Shown: positions 24,329 through 32,515, counted from the first letter of the stretch. The stretch: 64,000 nucleotides of DNA from Dyadobacter psychrotolerans (GCF_004349265.1 NZ_SMFL01000018.1:1-64000), one strand, 5' to 3'. Numbers and translations are program-made. The notes: generated by a model not told the origin, from the letters alone.

Positions 24329-25552
24329 ATGATAATAAAAGGCAACAGGCAAAATGGTCAGCCCGTGCTGATTAAAAACAATATAGTAAGCAGTTCTGAG
24401 AGAATACCCTTGTATACTAATGAATTTAGTGAAAGCTGGATACAAAAGATCATACACGAGAATGCTGCTATACTTCCTATCAGTGATATTGAATCTGGAT
24501 TTGCACCTGCAATTTCTATCGGAAGGGAAGTAAAAACAAATGCAGGTTTTATTGATAACCTGCTTATTTCGGCTGAAGGCTACATAACAATTGTTGAAAC
24601 GAAACTCTGGCGCAATCCGCAGGCCAGAAGGGAAGTTGTAGGGCAGATTCTTGATTATGCCAAGGAATTAAGCAAATGGACTTTTACCGATCTTGATGAT
24701 GCTGTCAGACATGTTAATCAGAATTCTGAAGGCCTAATCTCTATGATTCGCAACCAGGCCGGCAATGCTGAAACAGATGAGCATACACTGATCGATAACA
24801 TCAGCAGAAACCTGAAAAGGGGGCGGTTTCTGTTATTGATCGTTGGTGATGGTATTCGTGAAAGCGTTGAAGAAATGGTCGAATACCTTTCACAGTCTCC
24901 ACAGTTGCATTTCACACTGGCACTGGTTGAACTTCAGGTTTATAAACTCAGTGGTGAGGTAGATTCTTTGCTAATTATTCCTCAGATTATTACCAGGACC
25001 CGGGAAATCACCAGAGCTATTGTCCGTATAGAAGGAGATTATGCAACTGGTTTAAAAGTCAATATAGACACGGATCTGGGAGTAGAACCAGTGCAAACGC
25101 AAAAACAGTCCTATGGACGGACTACACTGACTGCACAGGATTACTTTGAACAACTGGGCCAGAATACAGATCAGTCCATAGTGGATTTTGTAAAAAAAAT
25201 GATTGCTGACAGCGAACAGATCGGTCTTCTCATTGCATGGAACACAGGAAGCTTAGGGCTGCAATTCCCTGATCCGTCGGGAAGTGGAATAAACCTTAGT
25301 ATTCTGACAGTTAATAAAAGAGGGCAAATTCAGTTAGGCTATGCGGAAAAGCAACTTATTGCTTTAAATATTCCGCTTGCGATCAATTACACCTTTTGTG
25401 CTGATACCGCTCAGATGTTTGCCGGTATAGAACCAAACAAAGCTAAAATGGGAAGCTGGAATAAGAACAGTACCATATTAGACCTGATAACGCAATATGA
25501 CAGATTTATGTTAAGGATAGAAAAATACCTGGAAGAGGTAGAGATGATGTAA
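24329..25552 (+). CDS. PD-(D/E)XK nuclease-like protein of unknown function
   Basis: 407 residues. The N-terminal part carries a plausible PD-(D/E)XK core: Asp76 in GFIDNLL, Glu90-x-Lys92 in IVETKLW and Gln106 in GQILDYAKEL. The middle contains RFLLLIVGDGI and HFTLALVELQVYKL. The C-terminal part (residues 260-400) resembles a DNA-interaction or regulatory domain I cannot name. Similar stand-alone nuclease-like proteins occur in accessory regions and some act in DNA repair or defence. It opens the AT-rich island and is the first gene followed by the shared linker motif. Confidence 0.65.
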   Translation: MIIKGNRQNGQPVLIKNNIVSSSERIPLYTNEFSESWIQKIIHENAAILPISDIESGFAPAISIGREVKTNAGFIDNLLISAEGYITIVETKLWRNPQARREVVGQILDYAKELSKWTFTDLDDAVRHVNQNSEGLISMIRNQAGNAETDEHTLIDNISRNLKRGRFLLLIVGDGIRESVEEMVEYLSQSPQLHFTLALVELQVYKLSGEVDSLLIIPQIITRTREITRAIVRIEGDYATGLKVNIDTDLGVEPVQTQKQSYGRTTLTAQDYFEQLGQNTDQSIVDFVKKMIADSEQIGLLIAWNTGSLGLQFPDPSGSGINLSILTVNKRGQIQLGYAEKQLIALNIPLAINYTFCADTAQMFAGIEPNKAKMGSWNKNSTILDLITQYDRFMLRIEKYLEEVEMM

Positions 25553-25604
25553 GACAATAGTCTCAAAAAACGATAATAAAACATTCACAATTAAATTTCA
25601 AAAA

Positions 25605-25928
25605 ATGGCATTAAGTTATGAAAGTGTTCAAAAAGCGTATAAAGTCTTTCACGAATTAAAAAAGATTCTTCCTGAGCTAGAAATCCCATCCTGGCCGGAG
25701 GACATGAGTGATTGGTCTGAATCTAAGCGTGAGAGTCCAAAAATTAATCTGGTTTATGGTTTCGATAAAAAATCTGATTCTGGCTGGGAAAACATAGTTT
25801 TCTTTACCAGTGAACCTTCAATACAGCTTTTAGAAAAATTTGATGAGTTAAAGTCACAGATTCCTAATTCATCTTTATCCAAGCCTTATTCTAAGAATAC
25901 TGATTTGTATATTATTGGATGGTTTTAA
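25605..25928 (+). CDS. Small protein of unknown function in the linker array
   Basis: 107 residues, acidic, no signal peptide or membrane segment. The sequence begins with a helix (YESVQKAYKVFHELKKILPEL) and continues with strands (KINLVYGFDKKSDSGWENIVFF, LYIIGWF). Size, charge and setting are like immunity proteins of polymorphic toxins, but I recognise no family. It follows a linker copy at 25561 and precedes another at 25929. Confidence 0.6.
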   Translation: MALSYESVQKAYKVFHELKKILPELEIPSWPEDMSDWSESKRESPKINLVYGFDKKSDSGWENIVFFTSEPSIQLLEKFDELKSQIPNSSLSKPYSKNTDLYIIGWF

Positions 25929-25965
25929 TCTCAAAAAACGAAGCTATAATTAATCCTCCGTACCT

Positions 25966-26402
25966 ATGGAAAATGAAGTTCATAATCAGCAACCAAATGC
26001 ACCGAATAAGAATGGCTGAATTCTTCCGACCATTTTAGGTGCTGTTTTTTTAATTTGGTTTTTTTTTACTAGGGACAGGCGTACACCCGATGAGAAAATG
26101 ACCGACGAATTTGAGGAAACTGAAAGTAGAGCAAGACTTGAAGAGAAAATCTCTCAATCTCGACGAGATATTTATAAGGATGTTATAAAGGATATAGAAA
26201 AAAGTTAGATACGGAGAAAATCCGTTATACAAATGTGGAAATCTCTGAAAATCAATTTGTGTGGGTTTATTTGTCTGATGCTCATAATGATGGAGATTAT
26301 CTTTCCAATATGCTTTGCGTTCGAGCAAAGAAGTATTTTATGAAAGGTGTTACGCTTTTTGATTCTCAGGGAAATACGATTTGCCGGGCTATTTACAAGT
26401 AA
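25966..26402 (+). pseudogene. Broken small membrane-anchored protein gene
   Basis: The frame from the ATG at 25966 encodes MENEVHNQQPNAPNKNG, then an in-frame TGA. It continues with a membrane segment (ILPTILGAVFLIWFFFT) and a charged helix ending at TAG 26206. One extra A in the A6 run at about 26198-26203 would extend it into KLDTEKIRYTNVEISENQF and on to the stop at 26400. The intact gene would have encoded about 145 residues. It stands right after a linker copy. Two separate lesions make decay more likely than a single sequencing error. Confidence 0.65.
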
Positions 26403-26500
26403 TAAAATGAAGGTAAGTTTATCTTGGAACCGCAAGGAGATTTAATATATTCATCAATCGGACGTCTCAAAAATTGAAGAAGCCTTAAAGAACTACATTA

Positions 26501-27004
26501 ATGGAATCACATATAAAAGATGCAATCACCTTCATCCATGAATATCGCAGCATGGAAAATGCAGATATGGCAACCAATGAGCGGCTTATTAAACGGGTAG
26601 TTACCCCAACATGGAAGGCAGACCACTTATGCGATTCCTGGGGTGGACGCAGGAATAATTTTGGTAGCTTCTTTCTGAATCTGGACCATATGACCCAAGG
26701 AGACTTTATAGAAGGGTGGGGTATGGAAATCCCAGCGCTACATGCGTATAAAACTGCGTATGAGCAAAATCCTATTTCCGTTGTGTTTGCAGACCCACCT
26801 ATAACTATTAAATGGTTGCACGAACTGTTGAAGTATTTTTCCAATAACGGCATTGGTGATAGAAGCGACCTTATTTTAAGTAACCTTCCGGATCAAGAAA
26901 AACGTTACGGTAATTCAACCAATTGGGGAAATTATATTCTTAGTCTTTCTACTGAAGGTCGGGAGTTGGTTTTACATCAGCTCTACAACCAGGTTATGCA
27001 ATAG
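26501..27004 (+). CDS. Protein of unknown function in the linker array
   Basis: 167 residues, soluble. Recognisable segments: ITFIHEYRSMENADMATNERL, the Trp-rich DHLCDSWGGRRNNFGSFF, and GWGMEIPALHAYKTAYEQNP. I do not know the family. It follows a linker copy (26465) by 22 bp and its stop is followed at once by the next copy (27005). Compact size and context suggest an immunity or accessory defence protein, without direct proof. Confidence 0.6.
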   Translation: MESHIKDAITFIHEYRSMENADMATNERLIKRVVTPTWKADHLCDSWGGRRNNFGSFFLNLDHMTQGDFIEGWGMEIPALHAYKTAYEQNPISVVFADPPITIKWLHELLKYFSNNGIGDRSDLILSNLPDQEKRYGNSTNWGNYILSLSTEGRELVLHQLYNQVMQ

Positions 27005-27062
27005 TCTCAAAAAACGAACAATCGAAAATCAAACAGACTTGCTTATAACTGAGGGTGATGTC

Positions 27063-27983
27063 ATGGTCAAGATTCATCTGTTTGACAAGGTTTTGAGGTC
27101 ACTGAGGAATTGTCAAAAAATTACAAATTATAATAATACCTTGATGCTAACGAAACTGCATATTGAAGAGCCTGGCTTTGAAAAAAAAGCAAAAGAAGAG
27201 ATTCTGAACATGGTCAGTAATCATTCAGAAATTTATAAGTACACAAACTTTGAAATTGGTTTAAAGATCATTTCTGGCCAAACTCTAGCTTTTCGGTCTC
27301 CGCTAAACATGAATGACCCTTTCGACTGTGATATTTCACTTATCGATTTTAGCCAAATTTCTCAGAATTATATTGAATACTTAATACTTAAATATCCCAG
27401 TCAATCCGATGAGCTTTCCAAGCTTCTGCCCCGAACAAGTTCAAATGAGCATATTTATAACCATATAATTGAGACCCAAACACGAGGGCTAAAACAAGAT
27501 CTTTCTAAAAGGGGATTAACCTGTTTTAGTGAAACATTTTCCAATCCGTTAATGTGGTCACACTATACAACGTCTCACTCTGGTATATGCATTGGATTTG
27601 ACTTTAAAAAGCTCTATACAAGCATAAGAAAATCATCCAACCCCGAGCGACTAATAACAAAAGTCGAGTATTCTGAAACATTCGTCGCCGTTGACTACTA
27701 TAAATACCCGCGAGAAGCAATACTCAACTGGTTAAAAATGAAGTCAATAGACTGGAAATACGAAAAGGAAGTTAGAATTCTTTTGTATGATTTGAATTTT
27801 GATATCAATGGCTTGCATATTCATTCAATTGATCCTGATTGTATAAAGTCTATATTCCTTGGTGCAAAAATTTCGGTAGAAAACGAAAAAATAATACGAG
27901 ATTTGATTGTCAGTAAATTCCGCAATATAACGATAAAAAAAATGAGCCCTGTAAAGAATTCATTTTGCCTTGAAGCGCTATAG
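27063..27983 (+). CDS. DUF2971-domain protein
   Basis: About 306 residues from the ATG at 27063; 27144 is another possible start, and the frame is open back to a TTG at 27039. DUF2971 hallmarks: IYKYTNFEIGLKIISGQTLAFRSPLNMNDPFDC, LTCFSETFSNPLMWSHYTTSHSGICIGFDF, VEYSETF and WKYEKEVRILLY. Function of the family is unknown, but DUF2971 genes are frequent in phage-defence islands. A second DUF2971 gene lies at 44775-45701. A linker copy precedes it. Confidence 0.82.
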   Translation: MVKIHLFDKVLRSLRNCQKITNYNNTLMLTKLHIEEPGFEKKAKEEILNMVSNHSEIYKYTNFEIGLKIISGQTLAFRSPLNMNDPFDCDISLIDFSQISQNYIEYLILKYPSQSDELSKLLPRTSSNEHIYNHIIETQTRGLKQDLSKRGLTCFSETFSNPLMWSHYTTSHSGICIGFDFKKLYTSIRKSSNPERLITKVEYSETFVAVDYYKYPREAILNWLKMKSIDWKYEKEVRILLYDLNFDINGLHIHSIDPDCIKSIFLGAKISVENEKIIRDLIVSKFRNITIKKMSPVKNSFCLEAL

Positions 27984-28134
27984 TATATAAGAAATAAAAT
28001 TTATTCAATTAAAAGAATTGAACCCGGAACAGTTTGCAAAGTCGTAACAAAAAGAACAATACATTAACAATTAAATAAAAAAGTACAACACCTATGACAC
28101 AAGAAGAATTTATCCAAAAATTGGACTCCTAACG
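27984..28134. other. Gap with a gene-start fragment
   Basis: AT-rich spacer. An ATG at about 28094 begins MTQEEFIQKLDS and then stops; shifting one frame continues as NDENVQNLGLF into the next pseudogene. This looks like the first codons of another lost array gene joined onto its neighbour. Confidence 0.35.
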
Positions 28135-28552
28135 ATGAAAATGTCCAGAATCTTGGTCTTTTTAATTTCTTTATTATCGGGGGTTTCAAACTTCTCTTTT
28201 GGGCAAGCAAATGGAATAGAGTACGTATTTTCTGAAAGTGTGACCACCGAGGTAAAGAAATTTTAGCAAAAATATCCTTCCCAAAATCATTATCTCTTGC
28301 TGTCCTCAGAAAATAAAGATTATTCCATTGAGATAAATGGGAATGAACCTGGATTTCAACCTACTGATAGTCTCTTGAAAAAGACAAACCGTTTTGTACT
28401 ATTGGACGGTCATGCAATTCCTATACTTCATTTCACTGATATGGTTTTTCTTAACGCTGGGAAGGGGGTATATGGGTAGGCAAAGACGCGTTTTGGTTCT
28501 GACTCATGGTTATGTAATTAAATTCAACAATGATGGAAAATTAATAAAATAG
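28135..28552 (+). pseudogene. Broken gene for a secreted protein
   Basis: From the ATG at 28135 a signal peptide is encoded (MKMSRILVFLISLLSGVSNFSFGQ). The frame then meets TAG at 28264, continues after it as QKYPSQNHYLLLSSENKDYS and stops at 28479. In shifted frames the tail reads WVGKDAFWF and then LTHGYVIKFNNDGKLIK, ending at 28552. At least one nonsense mutation and two frameshifts separate the pieces. The intact product would have been a secreted protein of about 135 residues. Confidence 0.6.
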
Positions 28553-28597
28553 AAACATTCAGAGTGAAATTGAATCTTTACCTTAAATGGAAAATGT

Positions 28598-28903
28598 ATG
28601 ATATTTTTAGGATTAATAAAAGCTAATGATCCGACCTCGTTAATTGATCCGGTAGATTTTCGTACCGTGGATGAACTCTATGAGTATTTATTAAAAGCAC
28701 TGGACAGTCATAACTTTTCGCTATCTGTCCCTGTGACAAAAGAATTGTTAGAAGATGGTTTAAAAATGGAGAAACCCCTGATCATAAATTTTGCAGGTAG
28801 TACTGTTTCATTTATGTTGGGCGAAAAGGAGGTAATCTATTCAAATACTTCCCGATTTGTTAATACTGGTTTAGAATTATCTGATGCATTCACCAAGTTA
28901 TAA
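28598..28903 (+). CDS. Small protein of unknown function in the array
   Basis: 101 residues, soluble, acidic. It contains a predicted helix-rich middle (FRTVDELYEYLLKALDSHNFSL) and a strand pair (LIINFAGSTVSFMLGEKEVIY). It resembles immunity-size proteins; no family is recognised. It lacks an obvious linker copy in front and is followed 47 bp later by one (28951). Confidence 0.55.
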   Translation: MIFLGLIKANDPTSLIDPVDFRTVDELYEYLLKALDSHNFSLSVPVTKELLEDGLKMEKPLIINFAGSTVSFMLGEKEVIYSNTSRFVNTGLELSDAFTKL

Positions 28904-29076
28904 ATATCCTTATTGAGTGGGAAATGTTGAAGTTATAACAATTTCACTTGTCCAAAAAACGAACAAGGAAAGAAGAATCTTAACTTAAAAAAAGCAAATC
29001 AATTTTCAAATGTTGGGTATATGCTTGCTCTTGCGAGTAACAAAAATTTACTTATTAAAACAGATAATGAGAATTT

Positions 29077-29431
29077 ATGAGACGAGCTGCCATCTATTAC
29101 CATGAGGCCTTAGCCGGAATACTAACGGAAAGCGACGATCGAGATTATATCTTTGTTTATGAGGAAGATTATATAAAAAAATATCCGGGGCAATTTGTCA
29201 CATTTACCATGCCGGTCAGTCCACAAAAATATGTGGGAAAGCGTTTGTTTCCATTTTTTTAAGGGACTTTTACCGGAAGGATGGTTGCTGGATATTGCAT
29301 CAAAAAAATGGAAGATAAACCCAAATGACCGCATGGGTTTACTAATGGCTTGCTGTCAGAACTGCGTAGGGGCTGTGAGTGTTCAACCAATCGCAGAAAA
29401 TGATAATTTCATTAAGGAGAATTTGCTATAA
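29077..29431 (+). pseudogene. HipA N-terminal (HipS-like) gene split by a frameshift
   Basis: The first part (29077-29262) encodes MRRAAIYYHEALAGILTE...RLFPFF. In the next frame the family sequence continues exactly: KGLLPEGWLLDIASKKWK, NPNDRMGLLMACCQNCVGAVSVQP. Together these make a full HipA N-terminal subdomain of about 115 residues. This size equals HipS of the tripartite HipBST toxin-antitoxin systems, where HipS counteracts the HipT kinase. The break is in a run of seven Ts (29264-29270); six would restore the frame. No HipT or HipB gene follows. Confidence 0.75.
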
Positions 29432-29453
29432 TGAAATCTTAAAATAATGAACT

Positions 29454-29747
29454 ATGGAAATAGCATATTTTAAAAGGCATCAGACAGAAGGCATTTATGA
29501 TTATTATAAGGTCTTTGGAGGTGATGGTCAAACCATAGATGGTTATCAAGAAGTTATCAATTTTTTAAATCCAGAGCCGATTATCTATGTTCAGCATAAT
29601 CAACCATATGATCCTAAGAACCCAGATAAGAAGTTTAATTTAACCGGAACTTGGTGCACCTATGAGGTTGGCGAGCTAATTTCTAAAGAAGAATATGATG
29701 AAGCTTACAAAAAAGCAACAGATAACGATAAATTTCAGATAATGTAG
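29454..29747 (+). CDS. Small protein of unknown function in the array
   Basis: 97 residues, acidic. Sequence features: EGIYDYYKVFGGDGQTIDGY, EPIIYVQHNQPYDPKNPDKK and a C-terminal helix SKEEYDEAYKKATD. No family recognised. It follows the broken HipS-like gene by 22 bp, and its stop is immediately followed by a linker copy (29748). Confidence 0.55.
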   Translation: MEIAYFKRHQTEGIYDYYKVFGGDGQTIDGYQEVINFLNPEPIIYVQHNQPYDPKNPDKKFNLTGTWCTYEVGELISKEEYDEAYKKATDNDKFQIM

Positions 29748-29763
29748 TCTTAAAAACGAACAC

Positions 29764-29985
29764 ATGGAAAATCAAATCGAACCGATTGTAATAAATGAAG
29801 AAGTTATGATTCCCATTTATCTTTCTAATGGAAATTTTGAGGCCAATGAGGAAGTGGTTCCGGTAATTCTGCAAGCAGCAGCATATTTTGGGCTGTCATC
29901 GGTGGAAGATTTGAGAAAAGTCACAGAGCAAGATTTCTTTGAGGTTTTCACACCGTTAATTAATGACCATTACGGATTAAAATAG
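29764..29985 (+). CDS. Small acidic protein of unknown function
   Basis: 73 residues, strongly acidic, e.g. FEANEEVVPVILQAAAYFGLSSVEDLRKVTEQDFFEVFTPLI. It starts three bases after a linker copy and ends six bases before the DUF6933 gene. Size and charge would fit an antitoxin or immunity protein; the pairing with the next gene is a possibility only. Confidence 0.6.
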   Translation: MENQIEPIVINEEVMIPIYLSNGNFEANEEVVPVILQAAAYFGLSSVEDLRKVTEQDFFEVFTPLINDHYGLK

Positions 29986-29991
29986 CTGGTT

Positions 29992-30480
29992 ATGGTTCAA
30001 ATCCATTGTACCCAAAAACTGGGTAAATTTATCAAAGCTAATAAAGGAAAAGGTTTGCCCCGTGCTGGTCAGGACTGGAGCGCGCACCTTTTTTTTGTAT
30101 CCGGACGCAAATGCATCGTTTTCGTACATAAGAAAACACTGTACACAGTGATGCTGTTGGATATCTTTAAAAAGGATATGACCTACATCAACCGGCTTTT
30201 CCTCGAAGCGCTTATTGACCAGCTTAAATCGGACAATATATTGGGCAACCATGAAGGGCTGATTAGGGACCTTTATAAAGAAATCAGTTTGGTTTCTACC
30301 GATAATGACAGAAAGACCCTGGGAGTAATCAATAACATTGTATCGATTTATCAGGGGAATTTTGAGGATTTGGAGTCAGTCAGGCGCTATGCATCCGAAG
30401 GGGTTAATAAAATGCCTTGGCAATCAACGAAGTATGTTTATTCAAAAGATATTATGTTAAAAGAGCTTAACTTGATTTGA
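29992..30480 (+). CDS. DUF6933-like protein
   Basis: 162 residues. The N-terminal signature (VQIHCTQKLGKFI, DWSAHLFFVSGRKCIVFVHKKTLYTVML) matches DUF6933, a family of short cytoplasmic proteins of unknown function in Bacteroidota. The C-terminal half is helical (YINRLFLEALIDQLKSDNIL). It follows the 73-residue gene by six bases in the same direction. Confidence 0.7.
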   Translation: MVQIHCTQKLGKFIKANKGKGLPRAGQDWSAHLFFVSGRKCIVFVHKKTLYTVMLLDIFKKDMTYINRLFLEALIDQLKSDNILGNHEGLIRDLYKEISLVSTDNDRKTLGVINNIVSIYQGNFEDLESVRRYASEGVNKMPWQSTKYVYSKDIMLKELNLI

Positions 30481-30517
30481 TAATAATATCATTGTCAGTC
30501 TCAAAAATGAACAAGGT

Positions 30518-30714
30518 ATGAGGATGAGAAGTTTTACTAAACTTGAATTAAAGGAAGCAAAGAGGGCTATTGATTCGACAATTGGCAAATGTGAAAAGGC
30601 TTTACCTAAACTTAAGATAAATCCGCTCAGCAAACATTGCTAAGCCGAAGGATAGAAGCATTATTGATATCATCAGAATTAATTGAAAGGGAGCTTTCCT
30701 GTTTACCTATATGA
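30518..30714 (+). pseudogene. Frameshifted small gene overlapping the SIR2 gene
   Basis: From the ATG at 30518 the frame encodes MRMRSFTKLELKEAKRAID and KCEKALPKLKINPLSKHC before a stop. The adjacent frame then gives QQTLLSRRIEALLISSELIE and RELSCLPI, ending in ATATGA that overlaps the start of the SIR2 gene. The two halves form one helical protein of about 65 residues of a type I have seen beside defence genes but cannot name. A one-base indel near 30625-30635 separates them. It follows a linker copy at 30499. Confidence 0.6.
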
Positions 30715-31811
30715 GTGTCACGTACTACTTAGGCGCTGGTGCCAGCGCAAAAAAGATTCCCTGTGTTGCCGATCTTTGTAAGGAAATAAGAGAGATGGCC
30801 GTTTTTATTAAAGGAAACTCAACTCAGGAGGAAATCTCCTATTCTTTTAATGGTAAGCATAAAATTAATCTTGGTTCTGATAAACGGGAACGTTCCATTC
30901 AGATTATTGAAGAATTCTGTAACGAGTTAGACGGACAGTTATCCATAGATACATTGGCCAAAATCTACTGGATTCAAAATGATAGGTTCAAACTCACGAG
31001 ACTAAAGTCAATCCTATTTGCAAGTTTAATTTTTTGGGAGAGAAAGGGTATCGATCAAAGGTATCTTAACTTCTGGGCAACCATAACGTCAGTTCACAGT
31101 ACACTGATCAAAGATTCACCTGGATATATTGAATTTCCAGGAACAATAAATGTCTTGTCATGGAATTACGATTCTCAATTAGAGAGAGCTTTCAGGGAAA
31201 TCTTTCCCAACGCGGATGATATATGGGATGCTCATGGAAAAACCAACGGCAAGAATATATTCAAGTATACCGGGGTGAATTTTAAAAAACTCAATGGATC
31301 GGTAAGTATGCCAGCCAGTTTTTCAATCGGCTCTCCTGGTGCAAAGGATAATGGGTTGTATGATATGACAGAGTATCAAATGGCCTATTTTATTGCTGAT
31401 ATCATTGGTGATCAACAAGGCATATTCTATGACCAAATAGAGGGATTAAAATTTTGCTGGGAACACTCACCCCCTTCTATTATACAGGACAATAGTTTTA
31501 AGGATAACTATTACAAAATTGATACCACGGAGGTTTTGGTCGTAATTGGCTATACTTTCCCATCGATCAATCATTCACTGGATTTTGGCCTCATAAAAAC
31601 TATGAAAAATTTGAAAAAGGTCTACTTTCAAGGCGCGAATCGGGCAGATGCTGAAAGGATTAAAGATTATTTTCAAGCGGTTTTGCCGGAGTCACACAGT
31701 AATATTAAGCTTATTCCAATAGACTCAAATGGTTTCTTTATCCCGCCGGAAGCAACAATAGAGATAGAAAAGAATGATATATCAATGCGTTCAGGCTCAA
31801 CAAGCCTTTAA
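30711..31811 (+). CDS. SIR2-like NADase-domain protein (probable phage defence)
   Basis: 366 residues. A Rossmann start YYLGAGASAKKIP (GAGAS at 8-12), the SIR2-type INVLSWNYDSQLE (SWNYD 150-154), DAHGKTNG with His175 as probable catalytic base, and VLVVIGYTFPSINHSLD. SIR2-like proteins of this size are effectors in defence systems such as Thoeris, DSR and SIR2-APAZ, where they deplete NAD+. No TIR, Argonaute or helicase partner is next to it. The overlapping small frameshifted gene upstream may have been its partner. Confidence 0.75.
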   Translation: MSVTYYLGAGASAKKIPCVADLCKEIREMAVFIKGNSTQEEISYSFNGKHKINLGSDKRERSIQIIEEFCNELDGQLSIDTLAKIYWIQNDRFKLTRLKSILFASLIFWERKGIDQRYLNFWATITSVHSTLIKDSPGYIEFPGTINVLSWNYDSQLERAFREIFPNADDIWDAHGKTNGKNIFKYTGVNFKKLNGSVSMPASFSIGSPGAKDNGLYDMTEYQMAYFIADIIGDQQGIFYDQIEGLKFCWEHSPPSIIQDNSFKDNYYKIDTTEVLVVIGYTFPSINHSLDFGLIKTMKNLKKVYFQGANRADAERIKDYFQAVLPESHSNIKLIPIDSNGFFIPPEATIEIEKNDISMRSGSTSL

Positions 31812-32027
31812 CGAGCGCTTGTTGACATTGGTTGGTCAAGAATACAGATTACTCTTACGATGAGACAGTAATAGAACTGTACATAGATCTAAATGCTATC
31901 ATTAAAGGATACAATGAAATTAATTTATTTAGAAATTTTTTAATTGACATCTTGATCTATCGAAACAACTGTGAAACATTTAGCACAAGAAATTTGTGAG
32001 GATAAAGTGACACAATGTCCCTTTTGG
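31812..32027. other. Gap after the SIR2 gene
   Basis: AT-rich stretch between the SIR2 stop and the isolated iteron. No gene, terminator or repeat is recognised. Confidence 0.3.
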
Positions 32028-32049
32028 TTGTCGCAAATACTACATGTTA
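32028..32049 (+). repeat. Isolated iteron copy (module A)
   Basis: TTGTCGCAAATACTACATGTTA differs at one or two positions from the iterons at 47.6-48.8 kb. It stands alone, in the same orientation, about 1.8 kb before the Rep gene. It begins a diverged module also found at 48806-49081. Confidence 0.75.
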
Positions 32050-32221
32050 GTTATTTTCTAAATACTAAGCTTTTATGAATTAACATGATCGGCTTCCAAC
32101 CTGATCAGTGTTACACCACCTAAGAAAATCCTTTTCCTAGTAGAGATCTCTTACAAAAACCTAAGCGATGCACGCGCAGCTGTTGCCCAGGCATTCAGTT
32201 TAATCTAAGATTTGTGTTTTT

Positions 32222-32240
32222 AAACGTATAGTATACGTTT
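32222..32240. promoter_or_regulatory. 19-bp perfect palindrome
   Basis: AAACGTATAGTATACGTTT has perfect 9-bp arms around a single central base. It lies inside the left repeat module, 330 bp upstream of the lipoprotein gene. Likely a protein-binding site (regulator or partition protein). Confidence 0.55.
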
Positions 32241-32274
32241 GGAGCTAAAACGACTAAAATATTTATAGTGAAGT

Positions 32275-32292
32275 ATTACAATATATTGTAAT
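32275..32292. promoter_or_regulatory. 18-bp perfect palindrome, shared operator type
   Basis: ATTACAATATATTGTAAT is self-complementary. The same 16-base core occurs at 48060-48075, 49 bp upstream of the small membrane-protein gene, suggesting that one regulator acts at both ends of the core region. Confidence 0.55.
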
Positions 32293-32515
32293 CCAAAATT
32301 ATTTATATATCTTAAAGTGTTGTTCCGGTTGATAGGCCGGTTTTCATAAACCTCTTAAAATTTAATTATCACGGAAATCTGAAAAGATCGTGATTCTATT
32401 GCAAGTGTATTTTTTTTGCCTGATCATTTGTGCGCTTTGTTGGATAAGTATGATTGTCTTTGAAATTTAAAAGATCATGAAAGTGTCATAGGTGTTATTA
32501 ATTAATCAAAAATTA

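Larger units (their letters stand above)
25559..30512 (+). repeat. Dispersed intergenic linker motif of the small-gene island
   Basis: A short motif near TCTCAAAAAACGAA recurs between genes on the plus strand, usually just after a stop codon and shortly before the next start. Copies I see: about 25561-25574, 25929-25942, 26465-26478, 27005-27018, 28951-28963, 29748-29760 and 30499-30512. The first four and the last keep TCTCAAAAA; the copies at 28951 and 29748 keep AAAAACGAA with a changed front. The genes between the copies are unrelated, so the linker is conserved independently of the coding sequences. Confidence 0.7.
32101..32370 (+). repeat. Left copy of a diverged direct-repeat module
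   Basis: Begins with CTGATCAGTG at 32101, exactly 50 bp from the iteron end, followed by CACCTAAGAAAAT and CTT-x-TCCT. It ends with a 24-bp block at 32347-32370 (TAAACCTCTTAAAATTTAAT...) identical to 49058-49081. The right-hand copy has the same order and the same 50-bp spacing. Between the blocks the two copies have diverged in length and sequence. Confidence 0.65.
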
